A stretch of 64,000 nt of DNA from Nostoc sp. 'Peltigera membranacea cyanobiont' 210A (GCF_002246015.1 NZ_NOLJ01000001.1:1056393-1120392); one strand, 5' to 3'; shown: positions 45,406 to 54,552, numbered from the stretch's first letter. Program-made: numbers and translations. The notes: generated from the sequence alone by a model not told the origin.

Positions 45406-45946
45406 GAACCTCAGTGGATTCTATTGTAAATCTCACAATAGTCCTAAAAAGGTAATGATAGAGATGGCTGATAGTGTCAGTAGTCAATGAAGAGTAATCG
45501 GAGGTAGAAGGCAGGAGGCAGGATAGCGCAGCGTTAGCGAGTCCGCGTTCGCGTAGCGTCTCGCAGAGAGCGTCGGCAGAAGGCAGGAGTAAATCACGTT
45601 TAAAAGCAAAGCGTGGCATTCAAGCAAGACCGGAGGTGGGGCGGTTTGTCTGGGTGCTTTGTATCGCACTCTGTGCAGCTACGCTAATGCGCTATGTATT
45701 GTCTCTACCAGTATTTTCTTTTTAAAGTGGGTAAATACCCAGAAATATGGTTCCTGAGCTTGTCGTTGGCGCAGTTTCTTGTAGAGAAGGAAAGTAATCA
45801 ATCATAATTCTTTCCTCCTGCCTCACTTCGACTACGCTCAGTGACCACCTGCCTGGTTGTTGAGCGTAGTCGAAACACTGCCTTCTGCCTTCTCTCATAA
45901 CTGACCACTGACTGATAACTGACAACTGACAACTGACAAAATTGCT
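45406..45946. repeat. Repeat-rich intergenic region
   Basis: 45500-45590 is a repeat mosaic with GGATAGCGCAGCGTTAGCGA (45521 onward) and an inserted CGCGTAGCGTCTCGCAGAG palindrome. 45820-45900 holds the reverse complement of 31588-31621 (45849-45882). 45900-45940 has AACTGACCACTGACTG-like heptamers. CTATTGT/ACAATAG (45421-45441) forms a small hairpin after ubiX. No gene. Confidence 0.75.
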
Positions 45947-46645
45947 ATGGCTGTAATTCGCTTAATTCTATTGGTGGCAGTACTGGGAGGACTAACGCTG
46001 TTATTAGTCCAAAATTTCTCACCTGCCCTATCGCTAGTATTTTTGGGCGTGCGAACTCAACCATTACCATTAGCGATATGGATTTTGTTCAGTACTGCCA
46101 CTGGTGCTTTCACATCGATATTGATTGCTACCTTATTTAATTTATCCAATTATTTTGTGGCAGGACAACGCCAAACTCCTAACAGAGCAACCACCCCTTC
46201 AAGTCGTGCGAAGGCAACTCGGAGAGAAGAACCGACATCTCGCCCTGCCAGTCCTCCACCACCAGCTAGTAAAAGAGAAGAGCCTAGCAGTGAGGGATTT
46301 GATGATTGGGAGACAAATAGCAGTAGAGATGATGATTGGAACTTTGATGAAAAGTCAGAGGAAGCGCCTATTCCCAATTCTCAAGCTCAACAACCTACAG
46401 ACTCAACAACTTACGAACGTCAATCAGAAGCCAAAAGCAGTTCTCGCTCTGGTTCAGTTTACTCCTATAGCTACCGCGAGCCAAAAAATACGGCTGCGGG
46501 AAAAACTGAATCAATTTATGATGCTGATTACCGAGTAATTATCCCCCCTTACCAGCCGCCAACTACCAATCAAGCCGATGATGATGATTGGGAATTTTTT
46601 GATGATGATGATTTTGAAGATGATGGTAAACGCCCCCGTCGGTGA
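45947..46645 (+). CDS. LapA-domain (DUF1049) membrane protein with acidic tail
   Basis: 232 aa. Two N-terminal transmembrane helices (about 3-23 and 42-66) with VQNFSPALSLVFLGV between, the LapA/DUF1049 pattern. The rest is a disordered, Ser/Pro-rich and then strongly acidic tail (DDDDWEFFDDDDFEDDGKRPRR). LapA-type proteins are linked to lipopolysaccharide assembly in other bacteria; the cyanobacterial role is not established. Confidence 0.75.
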   Translation: MAVIRLILLVAVLGGLTLLLVQNFSPALSLVFLGVRTQPLPLAIWILFSTATGAFTSILIATLFNLSNYFVAGQRQTPNRATTPSSRAKATRREEPTSRPASPPPPASKREEPSSEGFDDWETNSSRDDDWNFDEKSEEAPIPNSQAQQPTDSTTYERQSEAKSSSRSGSVYSYSYREPKNTAAGKTESIYDADYRVIIPPYQPPTTNQADDDDWEFFDDDDFEDDGKRPRR

Positions 46646-46664
46646 GGTGTAGCAGGCTACATCT

Positions 46665-46859
46665 CTATTTAATGCCACACCGTTCTCTAGACTCCTGCTT
46701 GACCTTACCAGTCATGGCAGCTTCCTGCAAAGTCATGAAAGCATTAAAATCTTCCAAGTCATATCGGGTAGTCAACAGTTGTCGTAGTTGATCTTCAGCT
46801 GCAACTGTCAAATAACCAGTTGCTAAAGCTCTTTCTACAACGTCACGAATTCGAGTCAT
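46665..46859 (-). CDS. Small conserved hypothetical protein (64 aa)
   Basis: Reading from ATG 46859 gives MTRIRDVVERALATGYLTVA, a helical protein with no known domain. GAGGTG precedes that ATG at good distance, which decides the start over the ATG at 46892. It is similar to small hypothetical proteins I recall from Nostoc genomes. It is convergent with the LapA gene, 19 bp between stops. Confidence 0.65.
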   Translation of the reverse strand: MTRIRDVVERALATGYLTVAAEDQLRQLLTTRYDLEDFNAFMTLQEAAMTGKVKQESRERCGIK

Positions 46860-47735
46860 GGTTGACACCTCATTCATTCTATATTTATTCATTCAGGCTT
46901 ATCGGGGTGGAATATGCAGTAGTCTTTGTGTCGAAACTTCAATTTCTTTGCAAGCTTTTTTTGGGCGATCGCGGTAAATCAGTCATTATTTACACCTTTA
47001 TTAGAAACATTTAATTGAGCGGGTCTTGTTATAACTGAACTTTTAGAATAACGACCCTGTGCTGTTAGGAACACAGTATTGTGTATACTTAAAATTAACC
47101 ATCAGAGTAAAAACCCTAATTATTTAGATAGACAGATATTGCTTGGATAAAGTTTCAAACAAGCTATGTTAATTTTTTGGTTAAGCATAGCGATCGCTAT
47201 GCAGCAATTACCTAGTTACTTCAGAAAAATTACTACATTCCTAAGAAATTCGTCGGTCATTACTGATGGTAATTTCACGAAGAATCGTTAGTTTATTGCC
47301 TAAGTTACTTTAAATACATTCGTAATAGTAATAACAGTAATTCATTCAACTCAAATAGAAGATATATTGGTATAAGATAAAACAATATAAAGTTATAAAA
47401 GTTACACGAAAATTTTGAATTTGCAAAGGAAAAACCCTTAACGCCCGTTGAAAATAAATTCCTGAGATGTCTACTTTGCAATTGTATTTCTGCGGAAATT
47501 TATAATGGAGTTTATCAAAGTCATCGCAGTAATACTGCTAGAGTTTATCTTTCTAATTGATTAGATAAATACATAGAATAAATGCTGAGTAACCAAGTCA
47601 GATACTCAATCAAGGTGAAAAACTGGAGTCGCCCAAGATGCGTTAGTATACCCCTGCTCTTAAACAAGCTGTGCGTAACGGACACCAGAAAGTATCGCAT
47701 CGCTTTTTTACATTTAAGTAAAACAATAAAAGCTT
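46860..47735. other. 876-bp gene-free AT-rich region
   Basis: No gene was supported. The 88-residue frame at 47582 overlaps the toxin-like gene on the other strand and has no features. CTGTGCTGTTAGGAACACAG (47048-47067) is an imperfect hairpin. Confidence 0.4.
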
Positions 47736-48074
47736 TCAGAGAAATTCAAGTTGATATCTCATTTCTTCTGGCTCAAGAACTTCCCAGATTAAAATTAAAC
47801 TCTTCAATATTTCCCCAATTGAGCGCCGATTTTGAGCACAGTAAATAATTCCTGAGTGCATAATCAAGCCACCTTGATGAAGTATCACAAAGTCATCATC
47901 ATGGGTGAAAATTACCCGATTCTGAGAAATTGCAAAATAAAGCTGTTCTCCATCTGATGCAGCTATCAGTCCTGTTTCTGATGTTGTTGTCACATCAATC
48001 CCACGACGACGTAAGCCTTCTGCTATAGCATTACTGACATTTTCATCTAGGTGGAATCGAATTTTTTGTGTCAT
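47736..48074 (-). CDS. DUF5615-family PIN-like toxin
   Basis: 112 aa. IRFHLDENVSNAIAEGLRRRGIDVTTTSETGL at the start and VIFTHDDDFVIL in the middle give the acidic residues of the DUF5615 PIN-like fold. These proteins pair with DUF433 partners and are predicted RNase toxins. It overlaps the upstream DUF433 gene by 32 bp, showing translational coupling. Confidence 0.85.
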   Translation of the reverse strand: MTQKIRFHLDENVSNAIAEGLRRRGIDVTTTSETGLIAASDGEQLYFAISQNRVIFTHDDDFVILHQGGLIMHSGIIYCAQNRRSIGEILKSLILIWEVLEPEEMRYQLEFL

Positions 48075-48384
48075 TTCGATTCTTTAGTTTCTCTTGCAAA
48101 ATCGAAGGAGTTTGAGCCTGTGCTTCTCTGACAAAGGCTTCTCCTTTTGCAATTTCTTGCCTGATCTCATCTTGACGATCGTGGTAATAAGCTAGAGCAG
48201 CATAGACATCAGCTAAAGTGATGCTGGGATAATGATAAACGATTTCGTCAGGGGAAAGCCCCATCTGTTCGTGCCAAATAACAATATCTTGCACTCTAAT
48301 TCGGTGTCCAGCAATGCGCGGTTTACCCCCACACACACCCGGAGTAATTTCAATGTGTTCTGAGATTACTGGTATTTTGGACAT
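48043..48384 (-). CDS. DUF433-family antitoxin
   Basis: 113 aa. IEITPGVCGGKPRIAGHRIRV is the DUF433 signature, followed by WHEQMGLSPDEIVYHYPSITLADVYAALAYY, a small HTH-like region. It is the usual antitoxin/partner of DUF5615 proteins and comes first in the operon. AGGAG is present 13 bp before the start. Confidence 0.87.
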   Translation of the reverse strand: MSKIPVISEHIEITPGVCGGKPRIAGHRIRVQDIVIWHEQMGLSPDEIVYHYPSITLADVYAALAYYHDRQDEIRQEIAKGEAFVREAQAQTPSILQEKLKNRNDTKNSIPPR

Positions 48385-48580
48385 CTTATCAAGAAACGCT
48401 CCTATAAGAACAAATTATATTATAATTATCATCTTATTAGCGATCGCTTTTCCAATGTTGTGGGCGATCGAGTGCGTTGGCACAACTTAACCCAGGCATT
48501 GCTTGAATACGCACGTATGAGTCGTTAAGTTTATAATTAGAAACTGTGACTCAGCACTCAGAATTGGAGCGAAGCAACTG

Positions 48581-49126
48581 GTGAGCAGCTTATTACAAGG
48601 AGTCAACCTGTACTTAATTGGGATTATGGGCGTTGGTAAGACGACAGTAGGGCGTTTACTAGCAAAAGAACTGCGTTATGGGTTTGTAGATACCGATGAT
48701 GTCATTGCCCAAGCAACAGGTAAATCTATCAATCAGTTATTTGCACAAGTTGGTGAAGCCAGGTTTCGCCAGTTAGAAAGCGACGTACTTTCACAAGTTT
48801 GTGCTTTTACAAAGTTGACTATAGCCACTGGTGGGGGCATTGTATTGCGGCGAGAAAATTGGGGTTACTTGCACCACGGTTTGATAGTGTGGCTAGATAC
48901 GCCAGTGGAGATAATTTACCGCCGTTTAGCTGAGGATACCACAAGGCCACTGCTGCAAGATGCCGATCCTAAAGCTAAGTTGCGATCGCTCCTTGAACAA
49001 CGAACACCACTTTACTCTCAAGCCGATTTGCACATCACCGAGCGAGAGGGAGATACACCTGAAGACGTTGCCAAGCGAGTACTTGAGGCAATTCCTGGCG
49101 TACTAAAAAAAACTGTTTCTCATTAA
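48581..49126 (+). CDS. aroK: Shikimate kinase
   Basis: 181 aa. Walker A GIMGVGKTTVGR (about 14-25), FVDTDDVI, ATGGGIVLR, and the lid RPLL. It phosphorylates shikimate in aromatic amino-acid synthesis. Start GTG at 48581. The last 146 bp (48981-49126) recur as partial copies at 49553-49698 and 52960-53051, meaning its 3' end has been involved in local duplication. Confidence 0.95.
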   Translation: MSSLLQGVNLYLIGIMGVGKTTVGRLLAKELRYGFVDTDDVIAQATGKSINQLFAQVGEARFRQLESDVLSQVCAFTKLTIATGGGIVLRRENWGYLHHGLIVWLDTPVEIIYRRLAEDTTRPLLQDADPKAKLRSLLEQRTPLYSQADLHITEREGDTPEDVAKRVLEAIPGVLKKTVSH

Positions 49127-49216
49127 TAGGGAATATTAATCTAACTGTGTCTGCAAAAGATATTTTTCATGAATCAGTTTAATTGTTTACAATCCAGTAG
49201 ATGAGGTGATTGTAGA

Positions 49217-49552
49217 GTGGATAAACTAGCAAAATACCAAGAATATGTCAAAACATTGTTGACGAACTATGCCAGTGATGATGTCTCGGATAACAATGTC
49301 GAAGTCCAACTGATTTTAGACACAGAACGCAATCATTATCAATGGATGAATGTCGGTTGGCAAGGATTTAATCGTATTTATCGATGCGCGATGCATTTTG
49401 ATATTAAAGATGGCAAAATCTGGCTGCAACAGAATTTAACCGATCGCAATCCAGCAGAGGAATTAGTGATGATGGGAGTACCACGAGAGGATATTGTCTT
49501 GGGTTTACAAGCTCCTTATAAGCGTCAGTATACAGATTATGGCGTAGCGTAG
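49217..49552 (+). CDS. xisI: XisI-family protein (fdxN-element excision controlling factor)
   Basis: 111 aa. KYQEYVKTLLTNYA, VEVQLILDTERNHYQWMNVGW, RIYRCAMHFDIKDGKIWLQQN and AEELVMMGVPREDIVLGLQAPYKRQYT are XisI signatures. XisI and XisH control excision of the fdxN element in heterocysts, though many copies lie outside any such element. The usual xisH partner is missing here. Start GTG at 49217. Its stop directly abuts a copy of the aroK 3' end. Confidence 0.9.
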   Translation: MDKLAKYQEYVKTLLTNYASDDVSDNNVEVQLILDTERNHYQWMNVGWQGFNRIYRCAMHFDIKDGKIWLQQNLTDRNPAEELVMMGVPREDIVLGLQAPYKRQYTDYGVA

Positions 49553-49698
49553 TGCGATCGCTCCTCGAACAACGAACACCACTTTACTCTCAAGCCGATT
49601 TGCATATCACCGAGCGAGAGGGAGATACACCTGAAGATGTTGCCAAGCGAGTACTTGAGGGAATTCCTGGCGTTCTAAAAATACAAGTTTCTCATTAG
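49430..49698. repeat. Direct repeat copy 1: xisI 3' end + aroK 3' end
   Basis: 49430-49552 is the end of xisI and 49553-49698 a 146-bp near-identical copy of aroK 48981-49126. The whole 269-bp unit recurs at 52837-53051, which lacks an internal 54 bp. Confidence 0.9.
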
Positions 49699-49994
49699 CT
49701 GGCAGAAATATGTGATGGCTTCACACGAATTTAGTATCAAACTAAATTTTTCAGTCGGCGTAATGTCAATCAACTGACAACTTGTTTGAGAGCGAATTTC
49801 TTGTAAGTAAAATATTTAAGATTTATTCTTTAGGCTTGTTCATAGAGTTTTCTTAAAGAATGCTCGATCTGGATAACAGCTTGTACTTATTCCAGCAGTT
49901 TTTTTGAACATTTTTCCATAGAATGTTATACCCACTATATTTTTGGGAACTCTTAACATTGAGTACAGTTTTCCCAAAGTTAGATTGGTAAGTC
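49699..49994. other. Intergenic region before the binding-protein gene
   Basis: No gene. It presumably carries the promoter of the SBP-kinase unit; GTTATACC...ACTATATTTTT (49924-49943) is AT-rich, but no clear boxes were assigned. Confidence 0.35.
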
Positions 49995-51053
49995 ATGAAA
50001 GTTGCCCAGATTATTGACACATTAAGTATCTGGTGGAAGCAAAATTTGAGGTTAGGTATCAAGCCTGCCTTTTTTTGTTTATTTGCGATCGCCCTTTCCC
50101 TGACTTTTGTGATCAATGCCTGTAGTCTTGGGCAAAACCAATCTCCCAAACCGCTCCGGGTGGGAATTACAAGCTGGGTAGGATTTGACATTGCACTTTA
50201 TGCCCAACCCTCACATATCTTCAAGCAGCGCGGGCTAGAAGTTGAGTTTGTGCGATTTGATAACCAGCAAGATTCCAGCCGGGCTGTTATGCAAGGAAGA
50301 TTAGATGCAGCATTTGTCTCCCTCTGGGATGTGATGCAGGTTGATCCGGGCAATGGTAAACCCGTGGTGTTAATCACAACAAATATTTCTGCTGGAGCTG
50401 ATGGGATTGTTGCCAAGACAGGAATTAAATCGCTGCAAGAGCTACGCGCTAAACGAGTAGGAGCAAAGTTAGGAACCGTCAACCATTTAATTTTGCTGGA
50501 AGCTCTAAAAGCCCATCAAATTAAACCCTCTGAAGTTCAAATTCTGGATTACTCCAATGAAGTAGCAGCCCAGAAAATTGGCACAGGTGAGATCGATGCT
50601 GCTGTGCTATGGGAACCGATGCTAGGAGAAACAGCGAAGAGCATCAAGGGCAATGTGATTCACACCACAAAACAAGTAGACAGTCTGGTGATTGATATCT
50701 TGATGTCCAGTGACAACATGATGAAAGCTAAAAAAGCGGAACTAAAGCAATTCATGCTGGCATGGTTTGATGTAATGCACGCAGTTGAAACCCTGCCGAC
50801 AGAAGTATTTAACGCAGTTGGAAAAAAACTAGGACAAAGTGGTGAGTCTTTTGCCAGTGATTATGCTGGGCTAAAAAAAGGAGATATTACTTTGAACAAG
50901 CGGATGTTTGCAGCAGATGGTCGTCTCAATTCAGCAAAAGCAGAAATTGTCCAACTTCTCCAAGCAGATCCGCGTCATGGTCGGGTGATTCGGCAAGACG
51001 TAGAGATAGATCCAACCCTTGTCAATGAAGCAATGGCAGAATGGAAGTCATGA
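49995..51053 (+). CDS. NrtA/SsuA/TauA-type ABC substrate-binding lipoprotein
   Basis: 352 aa. Hydrophobic signal with lipobox-like INAC (C43), then the nitrate/sulfonate/taurine-type binding fold: PLRVGITSWVGFDIALYAQ, VEFVRFDNQQDSSRAVMQGRLDAAFVSLWD, RAKRVGAKLGTVNHLIL and AAVLWEPMLGE. There is no permease or ATPase gene. The stop overlaps the kinase start as ATGA (51050-51053), so it is translationally coupled to a sensor. I infer a ligand-sensing role rather than transport. Confidence 0.88.
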   Translation: MKVAQIIDTLSIWWKQNLRLGIKPAFFCLFAIALSLTFVINACSLGQNQSPKPLRVGITSWVGFDIALYAQPSHIFKQRGLEVEFVRFDNQQDSSRAVMQGRLDAAFVSLWDVMQVDPGNGKPVVLITTNISAGADGIVAKTGIKSLQELRAKRVGAKLGTVNHLILLEALKAHQIKPSEVQILDYSNEVAAQKIGTGEIDAAVLWEPMLGETAKSIKGNVIHTTKQVDSLVIDILMSSDNMMKAKKAELKQFMLAWFDVMHAVETLPTEVFNAVGKKLGQSGESFASDYAGLKKGDITLNKRMFAADGRLNSAKAEIVQLLQADPRHGRVIRQDVEIDPTLVNEAMAEWKS

Positions 51054-52795
51054 GCCAGAAGTTATCTAAAAGTAATTTATCCCATCAACTACTGATGGGT
51101 TTTGGCATTTCTCTAGCAACAGTCGGCTTAACCACATTGGGATTGAACTTCTTCTTGATTCAATCAAAGCTAGAGCAAGAACTAGAACAACGTGCCCAAT
51201 CGATTACCCAGGGGGTTGGGTTTTCCACGGAAGGATTAATCGAACTAGGGAATAGAAGCATTATCAAGCGAGTGGTACAAAACTACGCTACACTACCAAC
51301 GGTCGTGGAGGTGGCGATCGTTAGTCCCAATGGACAAACCCTGGCTCGGAGTGGAGACGCATTACAAAATCCGCCCTATGCTTCGATTCATCCAGAATTG
51401 ACTCAAGTATTAGAACAGGTTTCTCAAACGGGTTCAGAAACGAGTTTGAGAACCACAATTGATGGTAAGGCCGTATTAGTAGAAATTTTGCCCTTTAGCA
51501 GCACCATGTTTGGTCAGGCAAACCGACGCGGAATGACGATCGCCATTCTTGATGTCGAAGAACTACAACAGCAAGCGTGGAAAACCTTCTCTACCTCTAC
51601 CTTTACCCTACTCGTTGGGATGTCAGCGATTCTAGCACTGATGACGGTGATGATTCAGCGATCGGTCTTACATCCACTCCAACGTTTGAATAAAGCCGTT
51701 ACTGACAGTCAAAGCATTGACCATTTTGTTATGCCCACTGGATTACCAGATAACGAAATCCAATTCCTTGCCCATACGATTCAAGCAGCTGCTACACGAG
51801 TAGAGGCATACCAGCAACTTGAACAAGAAGTTGCACAGCGCAAACAAGCAGAAGCCGCTTTATTGGCATCAGAAGCGCAATTACGGCAGCAAGCCCAAGA
51901 TTTAGAGAAAGCAATCCAAGACTTGCAGCAAGTTCAAATGCAAATCATTCAAAGTGAAAAAATGTCTGCTTTGGGCAATCTGGTGGCTGGCGTTGCCCAC
52001 GAAATCAACAATCCAGTCGGTTTTCTTAAAGGTAGCCTCAGTAACGCAACTGAATACGTCCAAGATTTGCTGAACCATTTGCACCACTATCAACAAGCCT
52101 ATCCTAATCCCTCATCTAATATTCAAGACCATGCAGAGGAGATTGACCTGGAGTTTTTAGCTGAAGATTTGCCGAAACTGATCTTGTCTATGAAAGGGGC
52201 AACAGATCGAGTTGGGGATATCAGTACCAGCTTGCGGACGTTTTCCCGATCAGACACAGAGCATCCAGTGCAATTTAATTTGTATCAAGGACTGGATAGT
52301 ACCCTGCTGATCCTCAAATATCGCCTGAAAGCCAATGAGTTACGTCCAGCGATTGAGGTCGTGCGATTATACGATAAGATTCCTACGATCACTTGTTTTT
52401 CTGGGCAGCTTAATCAAGTGTTCATGAATATTCTGGCAAATGCGATCGATGCTCTGGAAGAATCGAATCAAAGGCAAAGTTATGAATATCTCAAACAACA
52501 TCCAAATCGAATTACGATCAAAATAGGACTAACAGAGGATCAACAATCAGTTATTGTCCGAATTAAAGACAATGGAATTGGCATGACAGATGATGTCAAG
52601 CAAAAAATATTTGAGCATTTGTTTACCACCAAAGGAGTTGGCAAAGGAACTGGATTAGGCTTGGCGATCGCTCGTCAAGTAATTGTTGATAAACATCATG
52701 GCACTCTGAATTGTATTTCTAGTCCAGGCAATGGCACAGAGTTCATCATTGAAATTCCAGTTCAACAGGCTGCGTATCAAGTGAAAGCGGCATAG
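51050..52795 (+). CDS. Membrane sensor histidine kinase coupled to the binding protein
   Basis: 581 aa. Transmembrane helix (about 14-34), extracytoplasmic sensor domain (about 40-180; TVVEVAIVSPNGQTLARSG), second helix (about 185-205), HAMP-like linker, coiled coil (about 255-300), then the dimerisation/phosphorylation helix AGVAHEINNPVGFLKG (H317) and HATPase_c (NILANAIDALEES, DNGIGM, GTGLGLAIARQVI). No response regulator is adjacent, so its output partner is elsewhere. Start 51050 gives the ATGA overlap; 51041 is possible. Confidence 0.9.
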   Translation: MSQKLSKSNLSHQLLMGFGISLATVGLTTLGLNFFLIQSKLEQELEQRAQSITQGVGFSTEGLIELGNRSIIKRVVQNYATLPTVVEVAIVSPNGQTLARSGDALQNPPYASIHPELTQVLEQVSQTGSETSLRTTIDGKAVLVEILPFSSTMFGQANRRGMTIAILDVEELQQQAWKTFSTSTFTLLVGMSAILALMTVMIQRSVLHPLQRLNKAVTDSQSIDHFVMPTGLPDNEIQFLAHTIQAAATRVEAYQQLEQEVAQRKQAEAALLASEAQLRQQAQDLEKAIQDLQQVQMQIIQSEKMSALGNLVAGVAHEINNPVGFLKGSLSNATEYVQDLLNHLHHYQQAYPNPSSNIQDHAEEIDLEFLAEDLPKLILSMKGATDRVGDISTSLRTFSRSDTEHPVQFNLYQGLDSTLLILKYRLKANELRPAIEVVRLYDKIPTITCFSGQLNQVFMNILANAIDALEESNQRQSYEYLKQHPNRITIKIGLTEDQQSVIVRIKDNGIGMTDDVKQKIFEHLFTTKGVGKGTGLGLAIARQVIVDKHHGTLNCISSPGNGTEFIIEIPVQQAAYQVKAA

Positions 52796-52836
52796 GATTA
52801 TCAAATCAGTACTCCGGCATTTAGTCTTGTAATTTT

Positions 52837-53051
52837 CAGAATTTAGCCGATCGCAATCCAGCAGAGGAATTAGTGATGATGGGAGTACCGCGAGAGGATA
52901 TTGTCTTGGGTTTGCAAGCTCCATATAAGCGTCACTATACAGATTATGGCGTAGCGTAATGCGATCGCTCCTCGAACAACGAACACGACTTTACTCTCAG
53001 CGAATACTTGGAGCAATTCCTAACGTTCTCAAAACACAAGTTTCTCATTAG
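52837..53051. pseudogene. Direct repeat copy 2: fragments of xisI and aroK 3' ends
   Basis: 52837-52959 matches the last part of xisI including its stop; 52960-53051 matches the aroK 3' end but lacks 54 internal bp (18 codons). There are a few point differences. Total 215 bp against 269 bp in copy 1, the difference being exactly the 54-bp deletion. Confidence 0.9.
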
Positions 53052-53062
53052 GAAGACTCAAA

Positions 53063-53665
53063 TTACCAAATTTTGGTCATTCGTAGGATAAACCCTGGTA
53101 ATTCTGGATTACCCGTAACTGCTTCGGGATTATCCAAAATTTCAACTTCTCGATTCGGACGGTAAATGTAGACTTTTCGATTTTGCCGATCGATTAACCA
53201 GCCTAATGATGCACCGTTATCGATGTACTCCTGCATTTTATCTTGTAATTTTATCAGGCGATCACTGGAAGAACGTAACTCAATTACAAAGCTGGGACAA
53301 ATTGGTGCAAATGAAGCTTTTTGTGCATCTGTTAAGATATTCCAGCGCTCCAGTTCAATCCAAGAAGCATCAGGGGAACGCATCGCTCCATTGGGTAGTG
53401 TAAAACCTGCACTGGAGTCAAAGCCTATGCCAGTGCCATCTTGTTCTGTCCAATACCCAAGCTGTGCAGCAATGTTAAAGTTACGGTTGCCCGTATCTGA
53501 AAAAGCTGGTGGCATAATGATGACTTCCCCATTGGCAGTACGCTCAATTCGCAAATCTCCATTAGCTTGGCAAAACTCATAGAACTGCTCATTTGTCATC
53601 TGCACAAGGGAGGGGAAATTTACCGTTAGGGGTGTGCTTTCAGTTTGAATTAGCAGCGTGGTCAT
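53063..53665 (-). CDS. Uma2-family (DUF820) restriction-endonuclease-like protein
   Basis: 200 aa from ATG 53665, which has AGGGA at proper distance; ATG 53671 abuts it. PD-(D/E)xK-like layout: NEQFYEFCQANGDLRIERTANGEVIIMPP, MRSPDASWIELERW (catalytic Asp), CPSFVIELRSSSDRL (E-x-R), LGWLIDRQNRKVYIYRP. The usual catalytic Lys in the E-x-K position appears as Arg. Uma2 proteins are abundant in cyanobacteria, with unknown roles. Confidence 0.88.
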   Translation of the reverse strand: MTTLLIQTESTPLTVNFPSLVQMTNEQFYEFCQANGDLRIERTANGEVIIMPPAFSDTGNRNFNIAAQLGYWTEQDGTGIGFDSSAGFTLPNGAMRSPDASWIELERWNILTDAQKASFAPICPSFVIELRSSSDRLIKLQDKMQEYIDNGASLGWLIDRQNRKVYIYRPNREVEILDNPEAVTGNPELPGFILRMTKIW

Positions 53666-53769
53666 TTTCATTCCCTAGCTTCAGGCGAATGATTTCAATT
53701 CTAGAGGTTTGAAGGGGCGATCGCTGTTATGTTGTGTCGGGTAATCTGGCGGCAGTGATTTATTTAGTA

Positions 53770-54552
53770 TCAGTTATTCCGAACACTACCATCAGGCATA
53801 ATAGTTGTACTGAATATTGCTCCTTCCAGATTTGCACCATCTAAAATCGCGCCTTCCAAATTGGCATTAGTTAGATTAGCATTACTAAGGTTTGCATAAC
53901 TTAGGTCAATATACTTTAAAATTGAATTACTTAAGTTTGTGTTAGATAAATTAACTCTACTTAAATTAATTTTTGTGAAAAAGATATTAGATAGATTTGC
54001 ACCCGACTCAAGATATATAGCTTTTGATAAATCACTCCCATTAGGAAAAATAGTTTCTGAGTTATAAAATGCTCCTACTAAATTGGTATTAGTCATGATG
54101 CTATAGCTAAGATCAGCATTCCTTAAATTAGCACCACCTAAAGAAGCCTTAGTAAGGTTAACACCTATTAAACTTGCACCTTTTAAATTTGCATGACTTA
54201 AACGAGTATTGCTAAGATTAGATTCATTAAGGTTTGCACCGCTCAAATTAACATCATTCATGTAAAGACCGCTTAAGTTAGCTCTACTTAAATTAAGAGA
54301 GTGTAAATCTCTGCAAGATAAAAGATATTTGTGATGTCCAGATAAATTTACTCCAGAGATAATTGGGATAGCTTGAGATAAATCAACATTTGCAGGAAAA
54401 ATTGTTTCTGCAAAATTTAATAATTCTTTACCTGGAACACCATGAATTTGCAAACCTACTAAAGTTCGGGCAAACTCCAGCACTCGATATTGCAAGTCTT
54501 CAGGCATCACTTTTAATTCTTCAATTAGCCGATCAAGAATCGGTGTATCCAT
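53770..54552 (-). CDS. Pentapeptide-repeat protein
   Basis: 260 aa. Helical N-terminus (about 1-35, DTPILDRLIEELKVMPEDLQYRVLEFARTL in part), then two blocks of A(N/D)LSx repeats (about 75-165 and 185-245; LSRANLSGLYMNDVNLSGANL), forming a right-handed quadrilateral helix. The gap between blocks holds NSETIFPNGSDL, similar to AETIFPANVDL in the earlier part. Function unknown. Confidence 0.9.
   Translation of the reverse strand: MDTPILDRLIEELKVMPEDLQYRVLEFARTLVGLQIHGVPGKELLNFAETIFPANVDLSQAIPIISGVNLSGHHKYLLSCRDLHSLNLSRANLSGLYMNDVNLSGANLNESNLSNTRLSHANLKGASLIGVNLTKASLGGANLRNADLSYSIMTNTNLVGAFYNSETIFPNGSDLSKAIYLESGANLSNIFFTKINLSRVNLSNTNLSNSILKYIDLSYANLSNANLTNANLEGAILDGANLEGAIFSTTIMPDGSVRNN

Noticed and set aside
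47582..47848. 88-residue plus-strand frame
   Set aside because: It overlaps the DUF5615 gene on the other strand, and has no ribosome binding site or domain.
48981..53051. A complete integrative element or insertion sequence
   Set aside because: No integrase, transposase or terminal inverted repeat was found; only duplicated gene ends support mobility.
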